The notes below the pieces were generated by a model. That model ran no database searches and was not told the DNA's origin. It saw only the letters and a list, made by a program, of their open reading frames with translations. Shown piece by piece: positions 1 through 10,108 of a stretch of DNA of 64,000 nt (positions are counted from its first letter, which is position 1; each line of letters opens with the position of its first letter). The stretch is from Zeugodacus cucurbitae (taxonomy: Eukaryota > Arthropoda > Insecta > Diptera > Tephritidae), in contig NC_071671.1 of NCBI RefSeq assembly GCF_028554725.1, positions 69,992,001 through 70,056,000 on the forward strand, written 5' to 3'. Both the position numbers and the translations under genes were made by a program.

Positions 1-1777
1 AATTTGCTAAACGGAAATTCAAGACACAAGTTGAGTGAAGGATATTTGTATGCGGTGTGTGCGGTTGCGGGACCAGCAGTCATACGCTGACGCAACAGCT
101 CGTCAGAGGGATGCGCAACAGTTATTCAGTGGGCATGCCGATAGAGTAGGAGAAGGGCGCCCAAATCATCGCACAACTGGCTGAGCGTCTGAGCGCCTTT
201 ATGGGCAGAAACTATTATAACTAGCTGCCAGTTGCAGCAATGCTGTTTACTAATAAACTCTTTGCAATATTAGATTATAAAGCAAAAATCCAGCAAGCGC
301 TCTTCTGAAGTATGCTGGGATGTTGGCATTTGATGACGAGGTGAGTGGAGTATGGAAATGTGGCAAATATTAATGAATTTTATTGAACACCGCAGTGAAG
401 GAATGAACTGCAAAGTTATGCGTGTCTAGTGGGAATTGATATTACAAGTTATTGGGTCATTTGCTGATGTGCTTAAGATTAATTTCGCTTGCTGCTTGCT
501 CGTCGGTGGGGTTCGTAAGTATTTGAAGGGTATGTGAAGAAAGTTTCTTACTCTAGTTGCCGTTAATTTGACTATATATCTATAGGGTTGTATGGGTACT
601 TTTGAAACTATCGTTATGACATATTTTATTATATTTGCGGTTACAATAAGCTACTCAAATCACTTGTAATCGTTTTGGCTTTTGTTATGTTTTTTTGCTT
701 TGCAGATTGTGCCATGTTATGATGAATCTGAGTAGGAGATAATAAGTGTTCACTCAAACCATAAAAAATAAAATAAAAAGAAACATTAAAATTTGGCCCA
801 AATATAGTAATGCTAGAAATTAAAGGGAACTAACAACCATTGAACGTATTGATAGTTTTGTAAAGACTTAGAAAGACTGCTTTATAAAAAGGAGAAAATA
901 TAGGATACCATCAGATCATCAGATATATAAATGGGACTGGCTTCAGAGCACCGAAACAAGATAACAGAGGTGGGAAAGTATCCATAGTGGAGTATTAGTA
1001 GAACTAAATACCAGTATAACTTGAAAGCACTCCTGTTTGAAAAATATGGTAGAAGTCTGTTTGCTCCTTAATTTAAAGAATATTGGATATATATATATAT
1101 GAAGAACTAATACTCAAAAATCTTTTAAATGTCTTTAATAATAAGTAATATTGCTGTGGCAACTCTGATGCGACTTCTGGCAAAGCGTGACTATGACTTT
1201 ATACCGAAAATATCGGTTAATTTGTATATAAAATATCTTAATGAAACAAGCTGAGTATCTTTTTCCTGATAACCATGAGAACTGGTGCTAAAAATGCATA
1301 AAATCGTTTCAGTACTTCTCCTAGCCATAATTTATTAATTATCTCTAAAAGGTAAAAGGTGATTTTCCAATTTGATATCGAATAAATAACATCCTCTGTT
1401 CTATTTATTTACGATTACGATGATATATGTATATGGATATGTACACGAGTGCTTTGATTAAATATTTATGAACTCCACGTGGTAAACTTGATAAGATCTT
1501 CGGAATTTTAAATCCATATACTGTACTTCGATTATAGCATCATGTACATATATGCATTTCAAGGAAATTTAATAGAAGTGTCCAGGTGTTGGAGGCTGAA
1601 TGAAGGTGACCAATAATCTTAGTAGATGCTATCACATTTCACAAAAGTCTCGTGGAAATTCACACACATTTTCAATAACAAAGTATGCATATGAGTCCAC
1701 ACTTGCAAATATTTCATACACATACTCATAAGATAAGTAAATTATGGCTAGGCCACACATAAAGCCAAGACTATACA
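1..1777. repeat. left copy of a 1.75-kb outer direct repeat
   Basis: This stretch aligns almost base for base with 14287-16030 in the same orientation, with small indels only (for example a 20-30 base gap near 1350-1380). No convincing coding sequence or RNA gene is seen inside. It runs off the left edge, so its true left border is unknown. Its right border at 1777 is where a DINE-1-like element begins. With its partner it encloses the two fibrinogen-domain genes, so it is a product of a larger segmental duplication. Confidence 0.9.
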
Positions 1778-2403
1778 TTTAGCCACTTCTTAATACAGTC
1801 CAAAAATGAAAGAAATCGGATAATAATCACGCCCACCTCCCATACAAAGGTTAGGTTGAAAATTACTAAAAGTGGGTTAACTCACTAACGAAAAACGTCA
1901 GAAACACTAAATTTCACATAAGAAATGGCAGATGGAAGCCGCACTCAGATTTTTTTACAAAATGGAAAATGGGCGTGGCGTCGTCCACTTGTGGGTCAAA
2001 AACCATATCTCAGGAACTACTCGACCGATTTCAATGAAACTTGGTTGGTAATAGTTTCCTTATATCCCAATGATATGTTGTGAAAATAGGCCAAATCGTT
2101 TCACAACCACGCCTACTTCCTATATACCAGAACTTTGAAGACGATCTGGATCGTTTACTTTTCAATATATAAAGTAAGCACTAGTGAAGATATCGGTGCA
2201 GAACTTTGCACAAATACTATGTTTATAGTGTGGTAGCCCCATTCTAAAAATCGCCGAAATCGGACCATAGCTTCAGCTTCTACATACACATGCGAATATG
2301 TTTACATATACATACACATGTGAATATCCCACCAACCAATAATGCGCAACCATACAATTATACATATGTATGCGTACACATTTTTCCGAAGTCGTATAAG
2401 AAC

Positions 2404-2906
2404 TATAACTTCAAAAAATTTGATTTTATTGAAATAAATAAAAAATTTACTGCCTCGGGTGAGGCTCGAACCCACAACCTCAAGAAATTTGAAAATTTTA
2501 ATTTTATTGAAATAAATAAAAAATTTAATGCCCCGGGTGGGGCTCGAACCCACAACCTCAAGAAATTTGAAAATTTTAATTTTATTGAAATAAATAAAAA
2601 AATTAATGCCCCGGGTGGGGCTCGAACCCACATCCTCAAGAAATTTGAAAATTTTAATTTTATTGAAATAAATAAAAAAATTAATGCCCCGGGTGAGGCT
2701 CGAACCCACAACCTTAAGAATATTAAAAAATTTAATTTTATTGAAGTAATTAAAAAAATTAATGCCCCGGGTGAGGCTCGAACCCACAACCTTAAGAAAT
2801 TTGAAAAATTTATGTTTATTGAAATAAATAAAAAATTTAACGCCCCGGGTGAGGCTCGAACCCACAACCTTAAGAAATTTGAAAAATTTAATTTTATTGA
2901 AATAAA
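2404..2906 (-). repeat. six 78-bp tandem repeats carrying tRNA-like 3' halves with B boxes
   Basis: The motif CTCGAACCC starts at 2465, 2543, 2621, 2699, 2777 and 2855, so the period is exactly 78 bases; a partial seventh unit ends near 2906. On the minus strand each unit reads as the 3' half of a tRNA: a T stem GTGGG, the loop TTCGAGC, a pairing CCCAC (or CTCAC with one G-U pair), then CCGGGGCA as acceptor strand plus discriminator base. A T-run that could end Pol III transcription follows. All six have the B box GGTTCGAGCC. No A box or 5' half is visible. It resembles the 3' half of elongator tRNA-Met from memory. Long open frames on both strands here are a by-product of a period divisible by three. 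Confidence 0.85.
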
Positions 2907-2938
2907 ATACATACACATGTGAATATGTCACCAACCAA

Positions 2939-3717
2939 AAGACTTTCGATTTGCAAAGAAAGTAAATGAAGACTGCCTGATGATGATGACTCAGTTATCC
3001 ATGCTTGACTTGACCTAGAGAGACTTGAGAACTGTCACATAAAAGATGCGTTTAATGGGACTTGCATGTATTTGATTACCGAACGCATGACTTGACTTGA
3101 AAGTCTGTTGAATGTAGAACTCTAAGTTACGTTGACATTTGAACTGCTCTCCCTCTCTCACTGCTTCTATTTTCATTCTCATTATGACACTATTCCTGTG
3201 TTGCCTGAATATTTTCGGTTAAAATTAAATATGTTAAAATTCTAATCTTTAATATTTATAAATCTTCAAATAAAGGAAAAATAAGATAATTCAGAGGAAA
3301 ATACCTTTTTCACAACAATTATTTTTTAATGTGTTTAATAAAAAAATCTTTTATTTTATTTATAACGCAAATACTAGTTTAACTTTAAATGCAATAAACA
3401 AATCAAATCAAATATGTAGGTACGATATGAGGGTAATTTTTGCAACAGAAACATAACTATTGCGATTCTCTGCAAGAATTTGTGGTGATCTGCTCAGAAA
3501 AAAAAATATTTTGCGAATTTATGTAATGAAAAATTGATTGTAAATGTTCAAATACAATTTGAATAAATTGAAAAATTGATGGCCGGCTGCGCGACGCTAC
3601 ATTGCGTTGTTGGTAGAAAATCGGCTTGTTGTAAATATGTATGAATATGTATGAGCATACAAACTTATCGAAATACATTTTTGGCGCTTGTTGTTTTTGT
3701 AGAACATTGCTTTTGAA
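2939..3717. other. AT-rich non-coding stretch inside copy D
   Basis: No gene or recognisable repeat is seen. It is not shared with the other DINE-1-like copies of the window. Confidence 0.5.
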
Positions 3718-5094
3718 GTTTGTGTGTTTGTTCAATGACATATAAACATGTTCATTCATGTACATGTATGTATGTTTATGCATATTGTTGCTGTTGCGCA
3801 ACAATTATCGCAACTGTTCCGAACTCGCATAAGAAGTATAACTTCAATAAATTGCGAGAGTATAAAATGTTCGGTTACACCCGAACTTATCCCTTCCTTA
3901 CTTGTTTGAAATTGATTTTTGACACCGCAGGGTTGTAGCACACTAAATATTGAACGAGTCAAGTATGCTGGCCTTTGTTTGTGCGAATTAATATATACGC
4001 GTCTGTAGCGAAAATGTGGCAAACCGCAGATTATGTATCTCTCTCAACAAGTTTATGAATTATGACATCTGCCGCATTTCTTCATTTGCTTGCCGAAAAG
4101 ATTTATATTTATACATTTATTTCGGACTATTTTCAGCAAATAAAAAGAGCTTTGCAATAATAATACAATACGAGAATACAAATAATAATAAATAGTTCTA
4201 CAAACATCTTCGTATAGCGAAAAGCTTTTAGGCTAATAAGGAATCCGCTATATTTGAGCTTTTAGCTGCTGAACGGTTTGAGGTATTGTCGCATATTCTG
4301 TCACACGATTCCACACTTTTCCACACGTTTCTGTCATGTAGGGAGGCATGGACCATTAATTTTTGGCAATAGTGACAGCTGCAGCAGCTTATGTAGGGAG
4401 ATCCATAGATCGTGAGTTAGTTAGTTAGTAGTAGTTAACCAGAATCTACCTTATACCAGCAGCGATTGACCGGCCCTATATGTATTTAAATAAAAATATA
4501 TTTCATGCGAGTGAAAATTTGAAGAAAAATGTCAAATAATAAAAAGGTTCAAACATCTTATAACTTTTGCATATAATAGAAATAATTCTTGGAATTTTGT
4601 ACACATCTACACGCATACATATTATATATATAGGCTTTAAATAAAAATATGCACATCCAGATCTATACATATGAATATAAAGTGAATCACCACTGTACCA
4701 CCATGTAGAACAATGCCCTATTAATGACATTCTTAATTTGAATAATGGCCAATAAATATTTTTAAAATTAATTCATGAAATATAAAAGAACAACAAAGAC
4801 GGTACAATTCTTGGAAAAGAAAATTAATAAAAAAAAACAGTTTCCGCATTTCCTATAACACTTTTGTTTATACTGCCGCATATCTGTCTGTTATTTAAAA
4901 ATAAACCCCACACATCTCGAAGTTTTATATAAATTATAAGCTTCAAATATATGAGCCAAAATGTTTATACTCTCACAACATGTTGCAAAGAGAGTATATT
5001 AGTTTTGTTCACCTAACGGATTCGTTCACTTTCCAATGTGTATGTTAAGTATCGGTGAAGATTTCGGAATCGAAAATTGCGCATAGATATTTTG

Positions 5095-6525
5095 TAGTGT
5101 CCGACCGATACTAAAATTTTGGCCGATGCCGATGCCGATTAATCGGCCAGTTGGCAAAGAATCGGCCGATGCCGATGCCGATGCCGATTCTTTCATCAAC
5201 AACATTATTTAGTAAAATAGTATAGTAACAAAATAAAAACAAAGACAAATAACATCACAAAATAGGTAAACAACTCAATTCATATGTAAATATGAAGTTG
5301 TTTAGTGATTTAATTAATATTCAAAACTAAATAAATTATTATTATAAGATGTGTGTTGATAGAACAAATAAGTTATTCGCGATTTCTCAAAGTGAATCTG
5401 CAATCAGCAATATAGCTGTTTTCCTTTAAGGGGATATACCGGTGTGACATTTTCAAAAAATCGATTTTTTATTTTTTGCTTATTCGAAAGTTTATAATTT
5501 CAAAAATATCCTGTGAAAGGTAAGGTCGTATCTTGAATAGTTTTTGAATGGCAGCGTTCTAAAGAGCAATCGCTCACATGTATGAGCCGCTATAGTCGAA
5601 ACTTAAAACGCGTTTTTCTCGAAACGACTTTTCACAAATCAACAGATCAACCTCAAATTTAAACTGAATGTTCTTGAATATATTTACTATACAATGACCT
5701 ACGATCTTTTTGATTTGTTGAAAATTGTCAATTTGGCATTTAAAAAACGACCATTTTTTAACTAAATAATCGAAATTTTTTTCAGAACTACGCCATTTTG
5801 TTAATATTTGATATCTTTTAATAATCGTAGGTCATTGTATAAGGAAAATATATAACTTCAATAACCTTCTTAAATTTTTGTGTATCAGTTACTCATTCGG
5901 CCGGAATTATGTCAGCAGTTGGGGAACTATTTTTTTAAATTAATTTAATAATTTTCATGGGTTACCCCTTAAGGACAAATATGAGCATTAAGGCCAATAT
6001 TCGAAAATAGTAGGTCGTAGTAGTAAAACGAATCCGTTATTTTCAAAGAGATGACTTTTGTCATTTATATCTCACATTGTGAAAGGCGGCAAATAGTGAT
6101 AGTGACTCAGTAGAAACTTCGGAAGCTTGTTTGAGAGGTTCTTTTCCATGCACCTTATTATAGTCCAGGCCAGCACCAAGTGATTATTACGTGACCCTGT
6201 CTATAGCAAACTTTTAAAAATAAATTAACCTAATTAAGAATGCTTTTATAATAGTGACTTTATGACATTATCTTCAAAATCTCAACAACTTTAAACAAAA
6301 CTGTACATATTTGACATAAATCGAATGTTTCTAGCAGTGCTAAATAAAACCTTTCATTAATCCAAAATTGTTGAATTTCTTTATGATGATTTCTCCATGA
6401 TGAATTGTTAGTTTAGGAATTCAAATTTTATGCTCTAAAGAAATCAAAAAAGAAAAAAAAAAATGTATTTTAGCATAATCCGAAAGAAGTAGAAAGAATC
6501 GGCTAAGAATCGGCCAAATATGAGA
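5095..6525. mobile_element. nested insertion with repeated GCCGAT motifs, possibly a hAT-type remnant
   Basis: This block is absent from the sister copy. It begins near TAGTGTCCGACCGATA with many GCCGAT hexamers and AATCGGCC words, and ends near 6490-6520 with AATCGGCTAAGAATCGGCC. Such CGAT-rich ends are known to me from some insect hAT elements, but no transposase reading frame is present, so the class is a guess. Confidence 0.4.
5430..5968. mobile_element. TTAA-flanked short transposon (539 bp), family member 1
   Basis: TTAA lies at 5426-5429 and again at 5969-5972. Just inside, the left end begins GGGGATATACC and the right end is the reverse complement of GGGGTAACCC. The interior shares the sub-terminal CAAAAAATCGATTTTTTA block with the members at 51661-52321 and 59384-59802. 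There is no coding capacity. TTAA target duplication is typical of piggyBac-type elements, so this is probably a non-autonomous member of such a family. Confidence 0.65.
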
Positions 6526-6921
6526 TGTGTTCGTTCTCACATTGGTCGTCTGTGTCAAAAATGGACAAAATCAGGTCAATATTTCCTCTAGTCCAAATAT
6601 AACACATATTCGGATTTTCAAAATTTCGGTGGACTTTATCCCGAAAATGTGGTCAAATTGTGCGTTCTCTTAATAAAATTTAATAAATAAGTTGCGAAAG
6701 TCTTTAATGTTTGGTTCACCCGAACTTAGCCCTTCCTTACTTGTTTTTCTTTATATTTCATAATATTCTTTATAAATTATATATTAAATCTTCATTAATG
6801 TAATTAGTAGGGCATGAGAGATTAAAAATTGAGATAATATAAAATGTTTGGGTATATACGATGTAGAGAATTATATACTTATTAGGAAAAAGCGAGAGTG
6901 TGGGATTTTTGAGAGTTCCTG

Positions 6922-6956
6922 TATAAATATAGATTCGCTAACAGTCGAGCGCCAGT
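6922..6956 (+). promoter_or_regulatory. core promoter of FReD gene 1 (TATA box and initiator)
   Basis: TATAAATA starts at 6922. An initiator-like CCAGTG has its A at 6954, 32 bases downstream, which is the normal spacing. This predicts a 5' leader of about 20 bases before the ATG at 6974. The same arrangement is kept at gene 2. Confidence 0.7.
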
Positions 6957-6973
6957 GCAAATAAGCATACGAA

Positions 6974-7832
6974 ATGGTCACTTCATTGGTATTGTTGGTG
7001 AAGGCTACGCTGTTGGTGGTCTTCTTGGCTACCGCTTCGGCGTATATATTGAACGAGGAGTTCAGTACGAGACCTCTACCTTCCAACTGTGTGGAGGCAA
7101 TGTGCTTTGCAGGTTCAGAGGCCAAAAGCGGCATTTACCAAATTCGCTTACCATTAAAAGGTTGGGAGGATCGACCCTTCTACGTTTACTGTTTACTCGA
7201 TGGCAATGGTGGTGACCCCAGATTGGTGGTGCACCGTAGACAGAGCGGACACATCGACTTCAATCGCAACTGGAATGATTATAAAGTTGGCTTCGGAAAC
7301 TTGGAGACAAATTTCTGGATTGGTTTGGACAAACTGCATGCTCTCACACAAGTGCAACTTAATGAGCTACAAATCGAATTGCATGATTTCAACGATACCG
7401 TTAAGTACGCCCACTACGATAGTTTCGCGGTAGGCGGGGAAAACGAAAAATACGCATTGAATATTTTGGGAAAATATTCTGGCAGTGCAAGTGATTCCTT
7501 GATAGGTACTCACGATGGCCAAAAGTTCAGTACATACGACCAGGATAACGATAATTCCACTTTGAATTGTGCGGAGGATTACAAAGCTGGCTGGTGGTAC
7601 AACGACTGCTACGACAGGTAAAATTCAATTCGCAAATTTCTAAAGGTTTTTTTGCCTACATATTATTCCTGTCTTCTTTAGTAATCTAAATGGTGAGTAT
7701 CTTAATAACAACAATAAATCAAATGGGAAAGGCATCATCTGGAGAAAATGGCGCGGCGGCAATTATTCGTTGAAATATGCTCACATGGCCATAAGACCAA
7801 GAGATAGAGATGACATAAGTGTACAGTGTTGA
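6974..7832 (+). CDS. secreted fibrinogen-related (FReD) protein, gene 1
   Basis: The coding sequence is join(6974..7617, 7682..7832), 264 residues. The intron is 64 bases, with GTAAAATT at its start and TTCTTTAG at its end, and splits a Ser codon. Residues 1-23 form a signal peptide ending ATASA. Residues from about 37 to the end are a fibrinogen C-terminal domain: Cys39 and the Cys of FYVYC, NRNWNDYKVGFG, FWIGLDKLHALT, the calcium-site motif YDQDNDN (188-194), NCAED, GWWYNDC (206-212), then SNLNGEY and MAIRPRD encoded by exon 2. The family includes secreted lectin-like recognition proteins of insect haemolymph and other extracellular roles; which applies here cannot be told. There is no coiled coil or collagen-like region before the domain, so this is a short, single-domain member. 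An extra Cys (44) is not shared with gene 2. AATAAA overlaps 7836-7841 just after the stop. Confidence 0.93.
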
Positions 7833-8107
7833 GATAATAAATGAAGACTAATTCAAAAGTCGTAATTCATTTCGTTTAACATTCAACAGAAATGAAATTA
7901 AATAATTAATATACATATAAACTATTCGTTGATCATTTGTGCCTTTGTGTTTTTGTAGTAGATCTGCGAATGTTCTCGAAATAAATCAGAATATATAAAT
8001 CAGCATATTCGTGTTTTTCTTTCGAACTATTTGTAGGTAGAATATATCTTTAATTCTCTTTCATAAGCTTATAATCATAAGCTTTTCTTAAGTTTGTAGA
8101 TTTTATG

Positions 8108-8281
8108 ATTGTTATACTCCCACAACGCACGAGATATAATAGTTTCGTTTATCTAAAGGTTATTTCTAACACCTGCAGCTAATCAATCAAGGTAGACCCG
8201 ACTTTGTGATTAGGATAAGGAGATGTGTTGCATTCGGGATCTCTTTCTATCGTCTAAACAAGCGATAACTGAAGTAAAAAC
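8108..8281 (+). mobile_element. degraded 5' fragment of a DINE-1-like element
   Basis: TTATACTCCCACAAC followed by a much altered version of the family 5' region. The equivalent fragment lies downstream of FReD gene 2 at 13758-13888, so this insertion is older than the gene duplication. Confidence 0.5.
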
Positions 8282-8574
8282 TGGATATCTAATATAAGGA
8301 ATGAGAGGACCTCAGTGATTTTGATTGAAATTAAACATTAAATTCAGAAGACGTATTTTCCCTCTCTCAACAAGTTTATGAATTATGACATCTGCCGCAT
8401 TTCTTGATTTGCTTGCCGAAAAGATTTCTATTTTTACATTTATTTCGGACCATTTTCAGCTAATAATAAGAGCTTTACAATATTACCACGTTGAAGAATA
8501 CAATACGAGAATACAAATAATAATAAATAGTTCTACGAGTATCTGCCATGTAAGGAAGCATGGACCATAATTTT

Positions 8575-9962
8575 TATACTCTCGCAACAAAAGTTGCTAC
8601 GAGAGTATTATAGTTTTGTTCACATAACGGTTGTTTGTAACACCTAAAACTAAAAGAGTTAGATATAGAGTCATATAAACCAAAGTGATCAGGGTGACGA
8701 GTAGATTTGAAATCCGGATGTCTGTCCGTCCGTCCGTCTGTCCGTCTGTCCGTCTGTGCAAGCTGTAACTTGAGTAAAAATTAAGATATCTTGACGAAAC
8801 TTGGCACAAATATTCCTTGGCACCATAAGAAGATCAAGTTCGAAAATGGGCGGAATAGGACCATTGCCACGCCCACAAAATGGCGAAAAGCAAAAACACA
8901 TAAAGTGTCATAACTAAGCCATAAATGAAGTTATAAAAGTAAAATTTGGAATAAAGGATTGCATTAGGATATTATTTGGATGTAATTTTTTTGGTGAAGT
9001 GGGCGTGGCCCCACCCACAAATCGGTTATTTGTATTTAACTCGCAAACCAATAAAGCTATATAAACCAAACTTTCTGCAGTCGGTTCTCTTACGTACCCC
9101 ACCACACACCATGAAACTAGTTGAAATCGGATAATAACCACGCTCACCTCCCATACAAAGGTTAGGTTGAAAATTACTAAAAGTGGGTTAACTCACTAAC
9201 GAAAAACGTCAGAAACACTAAATTTTGCAGAAGAAATAGCAGAAAAGAGCTGTACTCAGATTTTTTTACAAAATGGAAAATGGGCGTGGCATCGCCCACT
9301 TATGGGTCAAAAACCATATCTCAGGAACTACTCGACCGATTCGAATGAAATTCGGTATATAATATTTTCTTGACACCCTGATAACACGGACAAAAAATGG
9401 GCGAAATCGCTTCACAACCACTACTACTTTCCTTATAACTAAATTTTGAAATCCATCTTATTCCTTCACTTTATAATGTAAACATAAGGAACCAATGAAG
9501 ATAGCGGAATAAAACTTTACACAAATAGTGCATATCATCTCTGGCTTCACTTGTGAAAAAATTGTCGAAAACGGACTATAACTTTTCAAGGCCCCAGATA
9601 TCGAACATGTTGAACTCAGCGCCTAAGGGTAAATTTTAACCGAAAATTTGGGTAAATCTCTCAGATAATTTAATGTAATTCATAGGAAATATAGTGTTCT
9701 GTTAAAAAAAAATATTAAAATCTCCATATACCTAATTATTGGTTTTTCAAAAATACGGTGGGCTTTATTCCGCATATATGTATTGGTTAATATTAGAATT
9801 ACCTCAGCCCTCATATAGTATATATTACGATTTTCGTTATTCTATTAAACTTTATGCCCAATTTATGGGTTAATTTGTATGTCATCTTAATAAAATTTCT
9901 TCAATAAATTGCGAGAGTATAAAATGTTCGGTTCCACCCGAACTTAGCCTTTTCTTACTTGT
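8575..9962 (+). mobile_element. DINE-1-like Helentron copy B, near complete
   Basis: This is the best-preserved copy of the family in the window (about 1.39 kb). It starts TATACTCTCGCAAC and has an early hairpin TTGCTACGAGAGTA, a GTCY microsatellite (about 8719-8757), core blocks, then the inverted sub-terminal TTGCGAGAGTATA, the terminal hairpin GTTCGGTTCCACCCGAAC and a CTTACTTG end. This layout (sub-terminal inverted repeats, GTCY microsatellite, 3' stem-loop, TT insertion site) is that of DINE-1/INE-1, non-autonomous Helentrons of flies. The empty site is preserved at 4355-4370 in the sister unit. No coding capacity. Confidence 0.88.
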
Positions 9963-10108
9963 TAGCAATAGTGACAGTTGCAATAGCTTATGTAGGGAGA
10001 TCCATAGATCGTGAGATAGTTAGTAGTAGTTAACTTGAGTAAGACTAAGATATCAATCAATTCTTCAGAATCTACCTTATAACTTAGCAACAGCAGCGCT
10101 TGACCGGG

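Larger units (their letters stand above)
1778..3904 (+). mobile_element. DINE-1-like Helentron copy D, 5'-truncated, with internal tandem array
   Basis: The left part (1778 to about 2280) matches the core of the other copies, including the stretches on 'ggataataatcacgcccacc' and 'ggcagatgga'. The right end (about 3819-3904) has the family terminus: the sub-terminal inverted repeat TTGCGAGAGTATA, the hairpin GTTCGG..CCGAAC and the tail CCCTTCCTTACTTGT. The usual 5' end is missing. Between these parts lies about 1.5 kb not present in the other copies, including six 78-bp repeats (2404-2906). A short block next to the array (2386-2421) is repeated just before the right terminus (3819-3854), so the extra DNA appears to have expanded or been gained inside the element. 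Confidence 0.75.
4965..6744 (+). mobile_element. DINE-1-like Helentron copy A, with nested insertions
   Basis: The left end TTTATACTCTCACAAC (4963) and right end CCCTTCCTTACTTGT (to 6744) are the family termini. The element lies just upstream of FReD gene 1, in the same position as the copy at 11434-12273 upstream of gene 2, so it was present before the duplication. Family sequence is interrupted from about 5095 to 6525 by another element, which itself contains a TTAA-flanked element at 5430-5968. Confidence 0.8.
4040..8361 (+). repeat. tandem duplication unit 1 (contains FReD gene 1)
   Basis: The unit starts with CTCTCTCAACAAGTTTATGA at 4041, and the same words start unit 2 at 8363. Homology between the units continues through the 5' flank (4495-4860 versus 11095-11400), a DINE-1-like copy upstream of the gene, the gene itself and its 3' flank to about 8280. 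It is shorter than unit 2 because unit 2 received two later insertions. Confidence 0.85.

Noticed and set aside
2404..2906. Functional tRNA genes
   Set aside because: Only the 3' half (T arm, acceptor strand) is present; no D arm, anticodon arm or A box can be found upstream on the minus strand.
2404..2906. CRISPR-like repeat-spacer array
   Set aside because: This is a eukaryotic genome and the 'spacers' are near identical AT-rich linkers, so it is an ordinary tandem repeat.
2290..2934. Long open frames (about 210 codons) on both strands with a 26-residue repeat containing ARTHN
   Set aside because: They are a by-product of a 78-base period (26 codons) lacking stops on either strand; the unit is a tRNA-like repeat, not a protein.
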